Positions 1 through 8,943 of a stretch of 64,000 nucleotides of DNA are shown here, piece by piece. The translations under genes were made by a program, and so were the position numbers. Source of the stretch: BRHc4a sp049323915 (lineage in GTDB: Bacteria; Bacillota; Desulfotomaculia; Desulfotomaculales; Desulfocucumaceae); the NCBI GenBank assembly GCA_049323915.1, contig JBMOPC010000045.1:1-64000 (forward strand). Reading direction: 5' to 3'. The notes beneath the pieces are model-generated. The model did not search any database. It saw only the letters and a list, made by a program, of their open reading frames with translations, and was not told where the DNA came from. Each line of letters starts with the position of its first letter. Position 1 is the first letter of the stretch.

Positions 1-1
1 T

Positions 2-1990
2 CTGATGATCATTATACCGCTTCCTCCGGCCATGCTGGATATATTTCTGGCATTGAGCATAAGCCTGGGGCTGGTCATTTTACTTATTACCATGTTTACC
101 ACCGAGCCCCTTCAGTTTTCTGTTTTTCCGGCTCTTTTACTGGTGACCACCCTTTACCGACTGGCGCTCAATATTTCCTCCACCAGGCTGATACTGGGGC
201 AGGCCGAAGCCGGAGAGGTGATCGAGGCATTCGGCACATTTGTGGTGGGAGACAATTTTCTTGTCGGCTTTATTGTATTTATAATCATAACACTGATACA
301 ATTTGTGGTTATAACCAGCGGCTCGGGCAGGGTGGCCGAGGTGGCGGCAAGGTTCACCCTGGACGCCATGCCGGGAAAACAGATGAGCATAGACGCCGAT
401 TTTAACTCCGGGCTTATAAGCGAGTCCGAGGCGCGGGAAAGAAGGAAAAAACTCCAGCGTGAGGCGGATTTTTTCGGGGCCATGGACGGCGCCAGCAAGT
501 TTGTGCGGGGAGACGCCATAGCCGGTATACTGATAACCATGATTAATATTGTCGGGGGCATCCTTATCGGTGTCCTGCAGATGGACATGCCGGCCACCGA
601 AGCCCTTCAGGTATATACCATACTTACCATAGGAGACGGACTGGTGGCCCAGATACCCGCGCTGCTGATTTCCACGTCGGCGGGCATTCTGGTCACCAGG
701 GCCACCTCGGAAAGCAGTTTCGGCACCGATATTGCCGGTCAGTTTTCAAGATTCCCCAAGATTATCTTCCTGGTGGCCGGGATTTTATTTGTGCTGGGGC
801 TGATCCCGGCTATGCCCAATATACTTTTTCTGACCATGGCGGCCGGGGCGGGTTACCTGGCCTACAGGCTGACCTGGAACAATATCAAAAAGGAAGAGGA
901 AATAAAGGCGGCTTCCGCCATTGAAATAACGCAGAAGAAAAAAGAGCCGGAAAGCGTAACCACATACTTCCATATTGACCCCCTGCAGATAGAAATAGGA
1001 TATAATCTTATCCCCCTGACCGATGAAAGCCAGGGGGGTGACCTGTTGGGCAGGCTTTCTGCGGTAAGGAGGCAGTGTGCCGCCGAACTGGGTATTTACG
1101 TGCGGCCCATCAGAATTAGGGACAACCTGCAGCTCTCAGCCAACGGGTATGTTTTTAAGCTGAAGGGGGAAGAGTGCGCATCGGGCGAACTCATGCCAGG
1201 CTACTATCTGGCCATGGACCCTGCCGGCGGGGATGCCAGCATTGACGGAATACCCACAAGGGAACCCACTTTCGGACTTTCGGCGATGTGGATCAGCCCG
1301 TCCGAAAAAGACCGGGCGGAGCTTTTGGGATATACCGTGGTTGACTGCTCAACAGTACTGGTTACCCATCTTACTGAGTTCATCAAAAATAACGCCCACG
1401 AGCTGTTAGGCCGGCAGGAAGTCAAAGATCTGCTGGAGGTTGTGAAGGAAAAAGATCCGGCTGTTCTTGACGACCTGTCACCGGATGTTATTTCACTCGG
1501 GGATATACAAAAGGTGCTGCAGAATTTGCTGCGTGAAAAGGTGTCGGTCAGGGATCTGGCAACCATACTGGAGTCCGTTGCCGACGCGGTTCGAATGAAC
1601 AGGGATATCGATTTTATTACTGAACACGTAAGGCAGTCCATCTCCAGGACAATATCCAGGCAATTCGTCAACAGGGAAAACAAGCTGGAGGTCATAACAC
1701 TTCACCCGAAGGTTGAGCAGACTGTGTCCGACTCCGTGCAGCCAACGCAGCTGGGGTCATACCCGGTCATGGAGCCCGGGCTTGCCAGGCAGCTGCTGGA
1801 GGCCATAAGGGAGACCACGGACAAGGTTGCCATGAGGGGTCTTACGCCTGTAGTGCTGTGCTCGCCCAGGGTCAGGCTTCCTTTGAGGCGTTTTACCGAG
1901 AGGTACATTCCGGGAATAGCAATACTATCCCTGAACGAAATCTCCGCCAGCGTCGAGGTGGAGGTGGTGGGGACGGTGGTCCTTAGTTGA
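2..1990 (+). CDS. flhA: Flagellar export protein FlhA (5' end outside window)
   Basis: FlhA is the large inner-membrane subunit of the flagellar type III export gate. The frame is open to the left edge (a CTG codon precedes the first ATG at 5), so the first residues lie outside the window. The visible start, MIIIPLPPAMLD, matches the first transmembrane helix of the family. Hydrophobic segments fill roughly residues 1-290, with the conserved cytoplasmic loop (GRVAEVAARFTLDAMPGKQM) between helices, followed by a soluble C-terminal domain. The stop overlaps the TTG start of flhF (TTGA), showing translational coupling. It heads the visible part of a flagellar/chemotaxis operon. Family assignment is secure. 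Confidence 0.97.
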   Translation: MMIIIPLPPAMLDIFLALSISLGLVILLITMFTTEPLQFSVFPALLLVTTLYRLALNISSTRLILGQAEAGEVIEAFGTFVVGDNFLVGFIVFIIITLIQFVVITSGSGRVAEVAARFTLDAMPGKQMSIDADFNSGLISESEARERRKKLQREADFFGAMDGASKFVRGDAIAGILITMINIVGGILIGVLQMDMPATEALQVYTILTIGDGLVAQIPALLISTSAGILVTRATSESSFGTDIAGQFSRFPKIIFLVAGILFVLGLIPAMPNILFLTMAAGAGYLAYRLTWNNIKKEEEIKAASAIEITQKKKEPESVTTYFHIDPLQIEIGYNLIPLTDESQGGDLLGRLSAVRRQCAAELGIYVRPIRIRDNLQLSANGYVFKLKGEECASGELMPGYYLAMDPAGGDASIDGIPTREPTFGLSAMWISPSEKDRAELLGYTVVDCSTVLVTHLTEFIKNNAHELLGRQEVKDLLEVVKEKDPAVLDDLSPDVISLGDIQKVLQNLLREKVSVRDLATILESVADAVRMNRDIDFITEHVRQSISRTISRQFVNRENKLEVITLHPKVEQTVSDSVQPTQLGSYPVMEPGLARQLLEAIRETTDKVAMRGLTPVVLCSPRVRLPLRRFTERYIPGIAILSLNEISASVEVEVVGTVVLS

Positions 1991-3246
1991 AAATAAAAAA
2001 ATACATCGTAAAAGATATGCATGAGGCGCTGAAGCTTATCAGGGAGGAACTGGGGCCCGATGCCGTAATAATCAGCAACTACAGGTTGCCGCGCAAGAGC
2101 CTTTTTGACTTTTTTTCTCCCAGGATGATTGAAGTCACTGCCGCTCTGGACGATAACAAAAAGACAATATTTACCAATCAAAAGAGATTAATAGACGACA
2201 GCAGCCAGAGCGCCGGCAAACTTTTACAAATGCTCAGGGAGTTCGACTCCCGGGGACTGAGAAGGGGGTTTCCCGGGGAAACCAGGCATGGACCCGGCAG
2301 TCTGCACAGGGGCGGAGTTTCTTCCCAGGGCGGAAATGTTGAAGTTCCTTTCGACATGATATTGAAAAATGAAGGTAATTGTCTGATTAACAGAGAAATA
2401 GATCAGCATTGGAAAAAAATACTTACCAGCCTCGAAATACAAGAAAGCATAGCTGAAAACCTTATTAGCGGCATCAGGGGGGCCATGGACCGGCCGGAGG
2501 ATATATATGGCAGTTTAGACAGGTTGGACAGATTTGAAGCTTTCGAATCATACCTGGCTTTTCTCAAAAACAGGATTGCAAAATTGCTTGAGCCTGCCTA
2601 CAGGAATTCCCAGCCGAATAAAATATGTACTTTTGTGGGGCCCGCCGGTGTCGGCAAGACCCTGACACTGGCCAAACTGGCCACTCATTTTAAAATTTAC
2701 CAGGACAAAAAGGTGGCTATAGTATCGTCATTTGAAAACGGCCACAGGCCGGGCCACTACGAACTGCTGAAGTATTACGGAAACCTAGCGGGCGCCCCCG
2801 TTGAGCGGGCCGGCAGCGCCGATGAACTGATAGGCGCCGTGAACAGGCATAATGACAAAGACATGATATTTGTGGATACCATGGGAGTCAACTCCAGGAA
2901 TACAGGGATGATGCTTAGGCTGAGCAACATGCTGCAGTCACTGGGAGGTCTTCAGGAAATATTTCTGGTGCTGAGTTCCACCACGAAGAGCGCTGATTTA
3001 TTGAGAATTGCAGCAGACTTCCGGAAAGTCGGATATTCAAAGCTGGTTTTTACCAGGCTTGATGAAACCGATACCTGCGGATCAATACTTAACGTTGTAT
3101 TAAGGATGGGAGTTCCGGTGGCGTTTGTGTCGTACGGGCAGAACGTGCCCGATGACATATCGGCCGTCAATCCCAAAAAACTGGCCGGCCTTTTGCTGGG
3201 AGGAGTTGACCGGTATGTGGAACAAGGCCTCCAGATCCGTGTCTAA
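1987..3246 (+). CDS. flhF: Flagellar biosynthesis GTPase FlhF
   Basis: This is an SRP-type GTPase that sets flagellar position and number together with FlhG. The 419-residue protein has the usual layout: a B domain of about 120 residues starting MKIKKYIVKDMHEALKLI, an N domain, and a G domain with P-loop GPAGVGKT at about residues 218-225 and a downstream motif FVDTMG. The TTG start overlaps the flhA stop. The G3 region reads DTMGVNSRN rather than the usual DTAGR, a small divergence that could affect hydrolysis. Its position between flhA and flhG is the common Gram-positive arrangement. Confidence 0.95.
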   Translation: MKIKKYIVKDMHEALKLIREELGPDAVIISNYRLPRKSLFDFFSPRMIEVTAALDDNKKTIFTNQKRLIDDSSQSAGKLLQMLREFDSRGLRRGFPGETRHGPGSLHRGGVSSQGGNVEVPFDMILKNEGNCLINREIDQHWKKILTSLEIQESIAENLISGIRGAMDRPEDIYGSLDRLDRFEAFESYLAFLKNRIAKLLEPAYRNSQPNKICTFVGPAGVGKTLTLAKLATHFKIYQDKKVAIVSSFENGHRPGHYELLKYYGNLAGAPVERAGSADELIGAVNRHNDKDMIFVDTMGVNSRNTGMMLRLSNMLQSLGGLQEIFLVLSSTTKSADLLRIAADFRKVGYSKLVFTRLDETDTCGSILNVVLRMGVPVAFVSYGQNVPDDISAVNPKKLAGLLLGGVDRYVEQGLQIRV

Positions 3247-4123
3247 AATAATTAAGGCCCCGGATCAACAAAGTATATTCACGCCTGATAACAGTAAGGA
3301 TAAAAATTGCGGCGGAGCCAGGGTTATCGCTGTATCCAGCGGAAAGGGCGGAGTGGGGAAAACCAGTCTGGTGGTCAACCTCGCCATTACCCTGGCCAGC
3401 ATGGGGCAGAGGGTTGTCATCTTTGATGCCGACCTCGGGCTGGCCAACGCCGAGGTCCTGATGGGCATTACTCCGCCCAATACATTATTTGACTGTTTAT
3501 ACGGCGATAAAGAGATCGAGGATATAATCATTCCGGGCCCGTGCGGGGTAAAGCTTGTATCGGGAGGATCAGGCTTCATGGAGCTGGCCAATCTGGACAG
3601 CTCCAGGCGCCAGCAGCTTATTGAATCACTGTCCTATTTTGACAGGGAAGCCGACTTTTTGATTATCGACACCGGGGCAGGGATCTCAAAAAACGTGCTT
3701 GGGTTTGTGGCCGCCGCCAGCGAGGTTATTGTGGTGATTACCCCGGAGCCCACGTCTCTGACTGACGCTTACAGCCTTATCAAGGTGTTGGCGATGTTCA
3801 AGGTGCACTCGGAGGTAATGCTGGTTATAAACCGGGCCGGTGACGAGAGGGAAGCCAGGAGAACCGCCCAGAGGATGGAAAACGTGGTCAATCAGTTTCT
3901 GCAGATAAGGGTGAACAGCATTGGCTGGATTGTGGAGGACCGGGGGGTAAGCCAGGCGGTAAAGAACCAGGAGCCTTTCAGCATGTTTTACCCCAACAGC
4001 CCTCCGTCCCAGAGTATATCGATGATTGCCAGATACCTTATTACAGGGCAGCAGGCCGAGGGGTCCCTGCCCGGCGCCGGCGCCGGGGGATTTATCAGGA
4101 GGCTGGCGAGGCTTTTTGGTTAA
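3215..4123 (+). CDS. flhG: MinD/ParA-like ATPase FlhG (YlxH)
   Basis: FlhG is a P-loop ATPase that partners FlhF in flagellar number control. The chosen ATG has a GGAGG (3199-3203) 11 nt upstream; a longer frame to 3125 is only read-through over flhF. The deviant Walker A motif SGKGGVGKTS lies at about residues 42-51, followed by DADLGLANAEVL (switch I region) and LIIDTGAG (Walker B), as in MinD-type ATPases. The roughly 40-residue N-terminal tail before the ATPase domain resembles the FlhF-activating tail of FlhG proteins. It overlaps the 3' end of flhF by 32 nt. Confidence 0.93.
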   Translation: MWNKASRSVSKIIKAPDQQSIFTPDNSKDKNCGGARVIAVSSGKGGVGKTSLVVNLAITLASMGQRVVIFDADLGLANAEVLMGITPPNTLFDCLYGDKEIEDIIIPGPCGVKLVSGGSGFMELANLDSSRRQQLIESLSYFDREADFLIIDTGAGISKNVLGFVAAASEVIVVITPEPTSLTDAYSLIKVLAMFKVHSEVMLVINRAGDEREARRTAQRMENVVNQFLQIRVNSIGWIVEDRGVSQAVKNQEPFSMFYPNSPPSQSISMIARYLITGQQAEGSLPGAGAGGFIRRLARLFG

Positions 4124-4159
4124 CTGAAGCGGAGAACAGCCGAAGGGGCTGATACAAAG

Positions 4160-4909
4160 ATGGCCATGGCCGTTGACGACATCTGGAAAGAGTACAAGCG
4201 GACCAAGAGCGAAATCATAAGAAACCAGCTGATAATGCGCTATCTCTGGATGATAAAGCACCTGGCGGGAAGGCTGGCCATCCGGCTTCCCTCTTTCATG
4301 ACCCAGGAGGACCTGGAAAGCTGCGGAGTTTTTGGACTGCTGGAGGCAGTGCAGAAATTCGACCCGGACATGGGCATCGAATTTGAGGCCTACGCTTACC
4401 GCCGCATCAGGGGATCAATGATAGACGAAATACGCAAGGCCAACTGGATGCCCCGCAGCACCTGGCAGAAACTTCAGGAGCTAAGGTCGGTAAAAGACAG
4501 GCTTGAAAGCGAGGGCGGCTGCACCGAGGAAAAACTGGCCGCGGAAATGGGAATAACGGCAGGCGAGCTCAGAAAATTGGAATCCCAGTATCACCGCGCT
4601 TTTGCCATGTCTTTGGATGAAAATGCAAGCACACCTGACGGAGATATAAAGGTGGGGCAAATGGTCCAGGACCCTGCCAGCCCTGACCCCTTTGAAATGG
4701 TGGCTGAGGAGGAAGGTAAAATAATACTGGCGGAGGCCGTCAAATCCCTGCCGGAGAAAGAGCAGCTTGTACTGGCCTTATACTACCAGGAAGGGCTGAC
4801 ACTCAAAGAAATAGGCCTTGTGCTGGAGGTCTCGGAATCAAGGGTCTGCCAGCTGCACGGCCGGGCTGTGGGAAAGTTGAGGAAGATTTTATACGAAAAG
4901 TTTAGATGA
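4160..4909 (+). CDS. sigD: RNA polymerase sigma factor, FliA/WhiG (SigD) family
   Basis: The product is an alternative sigma factor of the FliA/WhiG family, which directs late flagellar and chemotaxis genes. At 249 residues it is normal length. Region 2 is visible as the stretch around QEDLESCGVFGLLEAVQKFDPDMGIEFEAYAYRR (described here only by position, about residues 44-80), and region 4 as the C-terminal helix-turn-helix ending LTLKEIGLVLEVSESRVCQ. An alternative ATG lies two codons downstream. Its place inside the flagellar operon after flhG is typical of Firmicutes. Confidence 0.93.
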   Translation: MAMAVDDIWKEYKRTKSEIIRNQLIMRYLWMIKHLAGRLAIRLPSFMTQEDLESCGVFGLLEAVQKFDPDMGIEFEAYAYRRIRGSMIDEIRKANWMPRSTWQKLQELRSVKDRLESEGGCTEEKLAAEMGITAGELRKLESQYHRAFAMSLDENASTPDGDIKVGQMVQDPASPDPFEMVAEEEGKIILAEAVKSLPEKEQLVLALYYQEGLTLKEIGLVLEVSESRVCQLHGRAVGKLRKILYEKFR

Positions 4910-4961
4910 ATGGGGACACACATCAGAGGAATGGGGACACACCCCCTCAGGGAATGTCCCC
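4908..4961. repeat. Repeated GAATGGGGACACAC element with hairpin
   Basis: Two direct copies of GAATGGGGACACAC (4908-4921, 4929-4942) are followed by TGTCCCC (4955-4961), which can pair with GGGGACA at 4933-4939. It fills most of the gap between the sigma factor and the next flagellar gene and looks like a dispersed REP-type element. A second element with a related style (GGGGAC / GTCCCC) follows the gene ending at 14042. Confidence 0.6.
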
Positions 4962-4994
4962 GAAAAAATGATAAAAAGTCGGGGGGGCAACAAT

Positions 4995-5774
4995 ATGTTG
5001 AGGGGAATTTTTACTGCAGCCTCTGGGATGGGGGTATTGCAGACAAGGATGGACACCACTTCCAACAACCTGGCCAATGTTTCCACCACCGGCTTTAAAC
5101 AGGTCAGGGTACAGCAGGCGGCATTCCCTGACATGATGCTTCAGGAAAAGGTGCGGGTGAATGTGGCCGGGCGGCTGTTCGGAAACTGGTCTCCGGTGGG
5201 TGTTACCAACCAGGGGATTGCCATTTCCGGGCTGGTTACGGATTATGTCGCGGGGATGATCCGGGAAACCGGCAGGGAGACAGACCTGGCGCTTTCCGGG
5301 GAGGGCTTTTTTACCTTTGAGGCCGTGGTAGGCGGGGAAACAAGGACTCTTTACTCCAGGGACGGAGAACTCCACCGGGACGGAGAAGGTTATCTGGTCA
5401 ACTCAAGGGGCGACAGGATAATTGGGGAGAACGGCCCTGTCATGGTGGCCGGAGGCAGTTTTAAAGTTGATCCGGACGGGCTTGTCAGGACAGCCGAGAA
5501 TGAAGAGTTCAGGCTGGCCATTGTGGACTTCCCGGATAAAAGCAAAATGATAAAAGAGGGAAACAACTATTTCAGCGCTCCGGCCGGGGAGGAAACGGCT
5601 TCGGCCAACCCGGGTGTTTCCCAGGGTTTTCTTGAGAGATCCAATGTGGACGTTACCAGTGAAGTGGTAAACATGGTAGAAATAATGAGAGCTTACGAGG
5701 CCAGCCAGAAACTGGTGCAGGCCCAGGACGACCTTCTGGAATCAGCCATAAATAGCGTTGGGAGAGTGAAGTAA
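4995..5774 (+). CDS. Flagellar hook-basal body rod protein (FlgF/FlgG family)
   Basis: This is a structural axial protein of the flagellar rod. The chosen ATG gives the family N-terminus MLRGIFTAASGMG, preceded by a G-rich SD at 4980-4987; the longer frame from 4968 has no good SD. The 259-residue product has the N-terminal heptad region ending NNLANVSTTGFK, a central TGRETDLALSGEGFF motif, and a C-terminal helix SNVDVTSEVVNMVEIMRAYEASQK, all standard in FlgG-like proteins. With the next gene it forms a pair equivalent to FlhO/FlhP of Bacillus. I cannot decide between FlgF and FlgG from sequence alone. Confidence 0.92.
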   Translation: MLRGIFTAASGMGVLQTRMDTTSNNLANVSTTGFKQVRVQQAAFPDMMLQEKVRVNVAGRLFGNWSPVGVTNQGIAISGLVTDYVAGMIRETGRETDLALSGEGFFTFEAVVGGETRTLYSRDGELHRDGEGYLVNSRGDRIIGENGPVMVAGGSFKVDPDGLVRTAENEEFRLAIVDFPDKSKMIKEGNNYFSAPAGEETASANPGVSQGFLERSNVDVTSEVVNMVEIMRAYEASQKLVQAQDDLLESAINSVGRVK

Positions 5775-5775
5775 C

Positions 5776-6552
5776 GTGATTAGGTCACTTCAAAACAGCG
5801 CTTCAGGCATAAATGCGCAGCAGGCCCGCATGGACACCGCCGCCGGCAACCTGTCAGGTGTAAATACCGATGGGTATAAAGGCCAGAGGACTTCTTTCGC
5901 CGATCTTTTGTATTCCAAGCTGTCTGAGTCCGGAAAGCCGGTGCTGCCCCAGGCGGACAGGCCCGATGTCGGGTCCGGAACCCGGGAAATACTGACTGTC
6001 AGAAATTTTGAACAGGGTGATGTCCGTGAGACCGGAAGGGAGACCGACCTTGCCATAAGCGGGAAGGGATTCTTTAAAATAAATTTGCCGGACGGGCGGC
6101 AGGCCTTCACAAGGTGCGGCATCTTCAAAATCGATGCCGAAAGGGCGCTGGTGACCGAAGACGGCTACAGGATCCAACCGGAGATCATACTGCCCGAAGG
6201 CAGCCAGGAGCTGCTGGTGGGCAGGGACGGAAAGGTCAGGGTCAGGGATGCCGGTGGAAATATAACTGAACTGGCAGAAATAACTCTTAGCAGTTTTGTA
6301 AACCCCAATGGTCTGGAATTTATAGGCAGCAACCTGTATGCCGCCACCGGGGCGGCCGGGCAGGAGGAGGAAGGCGTCCCGGGCCAGGAAGGGTTCGGTG
6401 AAATAATTCAAAAGAGCCTGGAATCCTCCAATGTCGACATAACCGAAGAAATGACCTCTGTGGTCGAGTCCCAGAGGAATTACCAGCTAAACGCCAGGGC
6501 CCTCAGGATGGCCGACGAGATGTGGGGCCTTGTCAATAACCTCCGCAAGTAA
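5776..6552 (+). CDS. Flagellar basal body rod / hook protein (FlgG/FlgF family)
   Basis: A second axial protein, paralogous to the gene just upstream and separated from it by one base. The 258-residue product begins MIRSLQNSASGINAQQARMD, carries the same TGRETDLAISGKGFF core motif, and ends in the conserved C-terminal helix with SSNVDITEEMTSVVESQRNYQ. The GTG start lies just past the preceding stop, so translation is probably coupled. A tandem FlgF/FlgG-like pair is the normal rod arrangement. Confidence 0.92.
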   Translation: MIRSLQNSASGINAQQARMDTAAGNLSGVNTDGYKGQRTSFADLLYSKLSESGKPVLPQADRPDVGSGTREILTVRNFEQGDVRETGRETDLAISGKGFFKINLPDGRQAFTRCGIFKIDAERALVTEDGYRIQPEIILPEGSQELLVGRDGKVRVRDAGGNITELAEITLSSFVNPNGLEFIGSNLYAATGAAGQEEEGVPGQEGFGEIIQKSLESSNVDITEEMTSVVESQRNYQLNARALRMADEMWGLVNNLRK

Positions 6553-6573
6553 CTCTCTTTAAGGGGGCAAAGA

Positions 6574-7077
6574 ATGGAACCGGCGATAAGGGAAAATTCT
6601 GAAGTACAGGTGGGGATAGCTGATTACAAAATTGCCTGGGAACCTACCCGCCTGATTACGCTGGGGTTGGGTTCCTGTGTCGGGGTAAGCCTGTATGATC
6701 CTGTCAGAAGGCTGGGAGGATTGCTCCACGTGATGCTGCCGGACAGCACACAGTTCAGCAATGTTACCAAGCCGGCCAAGTTTGTAGACCTGGGGATACC
6801 TATGATAATAAAGGAAATGCAGTCAATGGGCGCCAGTGTAAACAGGATGCAGGCAAAACTTGTGGGAGGCGCGCAGATGTTTTCCGGGCTGGATGATAAA
6901 ATGACGCTTAACATAGGCCAAAGGAACACCGAAAAGTCCAGGGAAGTGCTGAAAAAGCTTGGGATACCGGTTTTATGCGAGGAAGTGGGCGGGAACCGCG
7001 GGCGAACCATGATTCTGGACACCCAGACGGGACATGTCACAATCCGGACTCTGGGCAATAAGTTGAAGGTGATTTGA
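6574..7077 (+). CDS. cheD: Chemoreceptor glutamine deamidase CheD
   Basis: CheD deamidates receptor glutamines and binds CheC in Gram-positive chemotaxis. The 167-residue protein contains the catalytic Cys-His region LGLGSCVGVSLYDP and GGLLHVMLPDS, plus the downstream KLVGGAQMF segment; these are hallmarks of the family. The ATG follows AAGGGGG. Its stop overlaps the next start, and cheR and cheC follow directly, which fits adaptation-system coupling. Confidence 0.96.
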   Translation: MEPAIRENSEVQVGIADYKIAWEPTRLITLGLGSCVGVSLYDPVRRLGGLLHVMLPDSTQFSNVTKPAKFVDLGIPMIIKEMQSMGASVNRMQAKLVGGAQMFSGLDDKMTLNIGQRNTEKSREVLKKLGIPVLCEEVGGNRGRTMILDTQTGHVTIRTLGNKLKVI

Positions 7078-7079
7078 TA

Positions 7080-7850
7080 TTGGAATTCGACGAATTTAAG
7101 AGAAGGATGCTGGTCAGTTTCAGGCTGGACCTTAACAGCTACAAGGAAACCCAGTTGAAGAGACGGCTTGACGGGCTGCTGGCGAGGCAAAGAATCAAGG
7201 ACTATGGAGAGCTTTTTCATTTTCTTGCCAGTGACCGGATGGCTTACCAGACATTTCTTGATCACCTTACCATAAATGTTTCTGAGTTTTTCAGAGACCC
7301 TCACAGGTGGGCCGAGCTGGAAAAAAAGATATTTTTTGAGTTGTTCAAATCACGCAGCGCTTTGAAAATATGGAGCGCCGCCTGCTCCATTGGGGCGGAA
7401 CCCTACTCGCTGGCGATACTGCTGGACGAGCTGGCGCCCGGGAGACAGTACAGGATTGACGCCACCGATATTGACAGGACCATACTGGATATGGCAATGG
7501 CCGGCAAATACAGCCCCGACGCCGTAAGAAACGTCAGCAGGGATAGGCTGGCAAAGTATTTTAAGACATCAGGCAGCTATTACCTGATTAACGAAAATAT
7601 AAAAAAGATGGTGTCATACACCCGGCATGACCTTTTAACCGACAGTTACCAGCAGGGATACGATCTCATAGTTTGCAGGAATGTTACAATTTATTTTACA
7701 AGGGAGGCCCAGGACAAGATCAACAAGGGTTTCTCACAGTCACTGCATCCCGGCGGCTTTCTGTTTATCGGCGGCAGTGAAATGATTTTTAACTACCAGG
7801 AACTGGGGATGGAGAAAATATCACCTTGCTTTTACAGGAAGAAAAGATAA
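7080..7850 (+). CDS. cheR: Chemotaxis protein methyltransferase CheR
   Basis: CheR methylates glutamates on methyl-accepting chemotaxis proteins using S-adenosylmethionine. The protein has the all-helical N-terminal domain (residues about 1-70, with NVSEFFRD) and the SAM-binding domain with KIWSAACSIGAEPYSLA and LIVCRNVTIYF. I chose TTG at 7080 because AAGGTGAT (7066-7073) is then well spaced; TTG at 7074 is an alternative that overlaps the cheD stop. The motif has GAEPYS where GEEPYS is usual, a mild substitution. Confidence 0.95.
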   Translation: MEFDEFKRRMLVSFRLDLNSYKETQLKRRLDGLLARQRIKDYGELFHFLASDRMAYQTFLDHLTINVSEFFRDPHRWAELEKKIFFELFKSRSALKIWSAACSIGAEPYSLAILLDELAPGRQYRIDATDIDRTILDMAMAGKYSPDAVRNVSRDRLAKYFKTSGSYYLINENIKKMVSYTRHDLLTDSYQQGYDLIVCRNVTIYFTREAQDKINKGFSQSLHPGGFLFIGGSEMIFNYQELGMEKISPCFYRKKR

Positions 7851-7879
7851 GATAAGAAGATATAGAAAGGATGATGATA

Positions 7880-8506
7880 ATGTCTAATTACCCGGAGTTG
7901 TCCTCAACGCACATGGACGCTCTACGGGAAATAAGTAACATAGGCATGGGCAACGCCCTGACGTCGCTGGCACAGCTGGTCAACAGAAGAATAAATATGA
8001 ATGTTCCGGTGGCGACATTTATGCCCTTTGAGAAAACAATAGAACTGGTGGGGGGGCAGGAGGAGCTGGTGTCCTGCGTCAGTATCAGGATATCAGGTGA
8101 TGTGCCGGGAATTGTAATGTTTGTTTTTAATTCCGAAAGCACCCTTAAGCTGGTTGACATGCTGATGGGCCAGGAGTTGGGCACAACTGCAGAGTTGGAT
8201 GAAATAGGACAGTCGGCGGTAATGGAAGTGGGCAATGTGCTGACGGGATCTTTTGTAAGCGCAATATACGGCCTGACTTCGCTGGAAATGAAATCATCCG
8301 TGCCGCTGTTCGCCTACGATATGCTGGGCGCCGTTTTGACGTCGCTTATGATGGCCAGCGGAAGGGTGGAGGATAAGGTCCTTGTAATAGAAGCAAGGTT
8401 GTTCCAGGAACAGGCGGAGGCTAAAATAAGCGGCCATTTCTTTATGCTCACCGAGCCTGGCTCAATAGAAAAATTGTTCGACGCTCTCGGTTTTTCTATG
8501 TCCTGA
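7880..8506 (+). CDS. cheC: Chemotaxis phosphatase CheC
   Basis: CheC dephosphorylates CheY-P and partners CheD. The 208-residue product shows both family phosphatase motifs: HMDALREISNIGMGNA near the N-terminus and DEIGQSAVMEVGNVL in the middle, each with the Glu-x-x-Asn pair intact, so both active sites should work. The start at 7880 has AGAAAGG about 9 nt upstream; ATGs at 7871 and 7874 sit too close to it. Together with FliY it gives the motor two CheY-P phosphatases. Confidence 0.95.
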   Translation: MSNYPELSSTHMDALREISNIGMGNALTSLAQLVNRRINMNVPVATFMPFEKTIELVGGQEELVSCVSIRISGDVPGIVMFVFNSESTLKLVDMLMGQELGTTAELDEIGQSAVMEVGNVLTGSFVSAIYGLTSLEMKSSVPLFAYDMLGAVLTSLMMASGRVEDKVLVIEARLFQEQAEAKISGHFFMLTEPGSIEKLFDALGFSMS

Positions 8507-8534
8507 CAAGCAAATAAGTCTGGGGGGTAATAGT

Positions 8535-8903
8535 GTGGGAAAACGTATCATGATAGTTGACGACGCGGCTTTTATGAGAATGATGATTAAAAACATTTTG
8601 CTAAAGAACGGTTATGAAGTGGCTGGGGAAGCAGAGAACGGCAAAATGGCCGTCAACATGTACTCCGAGACCAGGCCCGATCTTGTTACCATGGATATAA
8701 CCATGCCGGAAATGGATGGGATTGATGCGGTAAAAGCCATCAGGTCCATGGACTCTTCCGCCAGCATTATAATGTGCAGCGCCATGGGGCAGCAGTCCAT
8801 GGTTATGGACGCTATCCAGGCAGGGGCAAAGGATTTTATTGTCAAGCCCTTCCAGCAGGACAGGCTGCTGCAGGCCATAGAAAGGGTTCTTTCCAGAAAG
8901 TAA
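8535..8903 (+). CDS. cheY: Chemotaxis response regulator CheY
   Basis: This is a single-domain receiver that signals to the flagellar switch. The 122 residues contain the acidic pair Asp9-Asp10 (IMIVDDAAFMR), the phospho-acceptor Asp54 in VTMDITMPEMDG, a Ser in IIMCSAMG at the Thr/Ser position, and the invariant lysine in DFIVKPF. The GTG start follows a GGGGGG run. It sits between cheC and fliM, its phosphatase and its target. Confidence 0.95.
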   Translation: MGKRIMIVDDAAFMRMMIKNILLKNGYEVAGEAENGKMAVNMYSETRPDLVTMDITMPEMDGIDAVKAIRSMDSSASIIMCSAMGQQSMVMDAIQAGAKDFIVKPFQQDRLLQAIERVLSRK

Positions 8904-8943
8904 GCCGGCGGTTCTCCAAATAAACCTTCAGGAGTGCATGTGG

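Noticed and set aside
4910..5098. Open frame over the GAATGGGGACACAC repeats
   Set aside because: It runs out of frame through the repeats into the start of the rod gene and has no plausible SD or family match.
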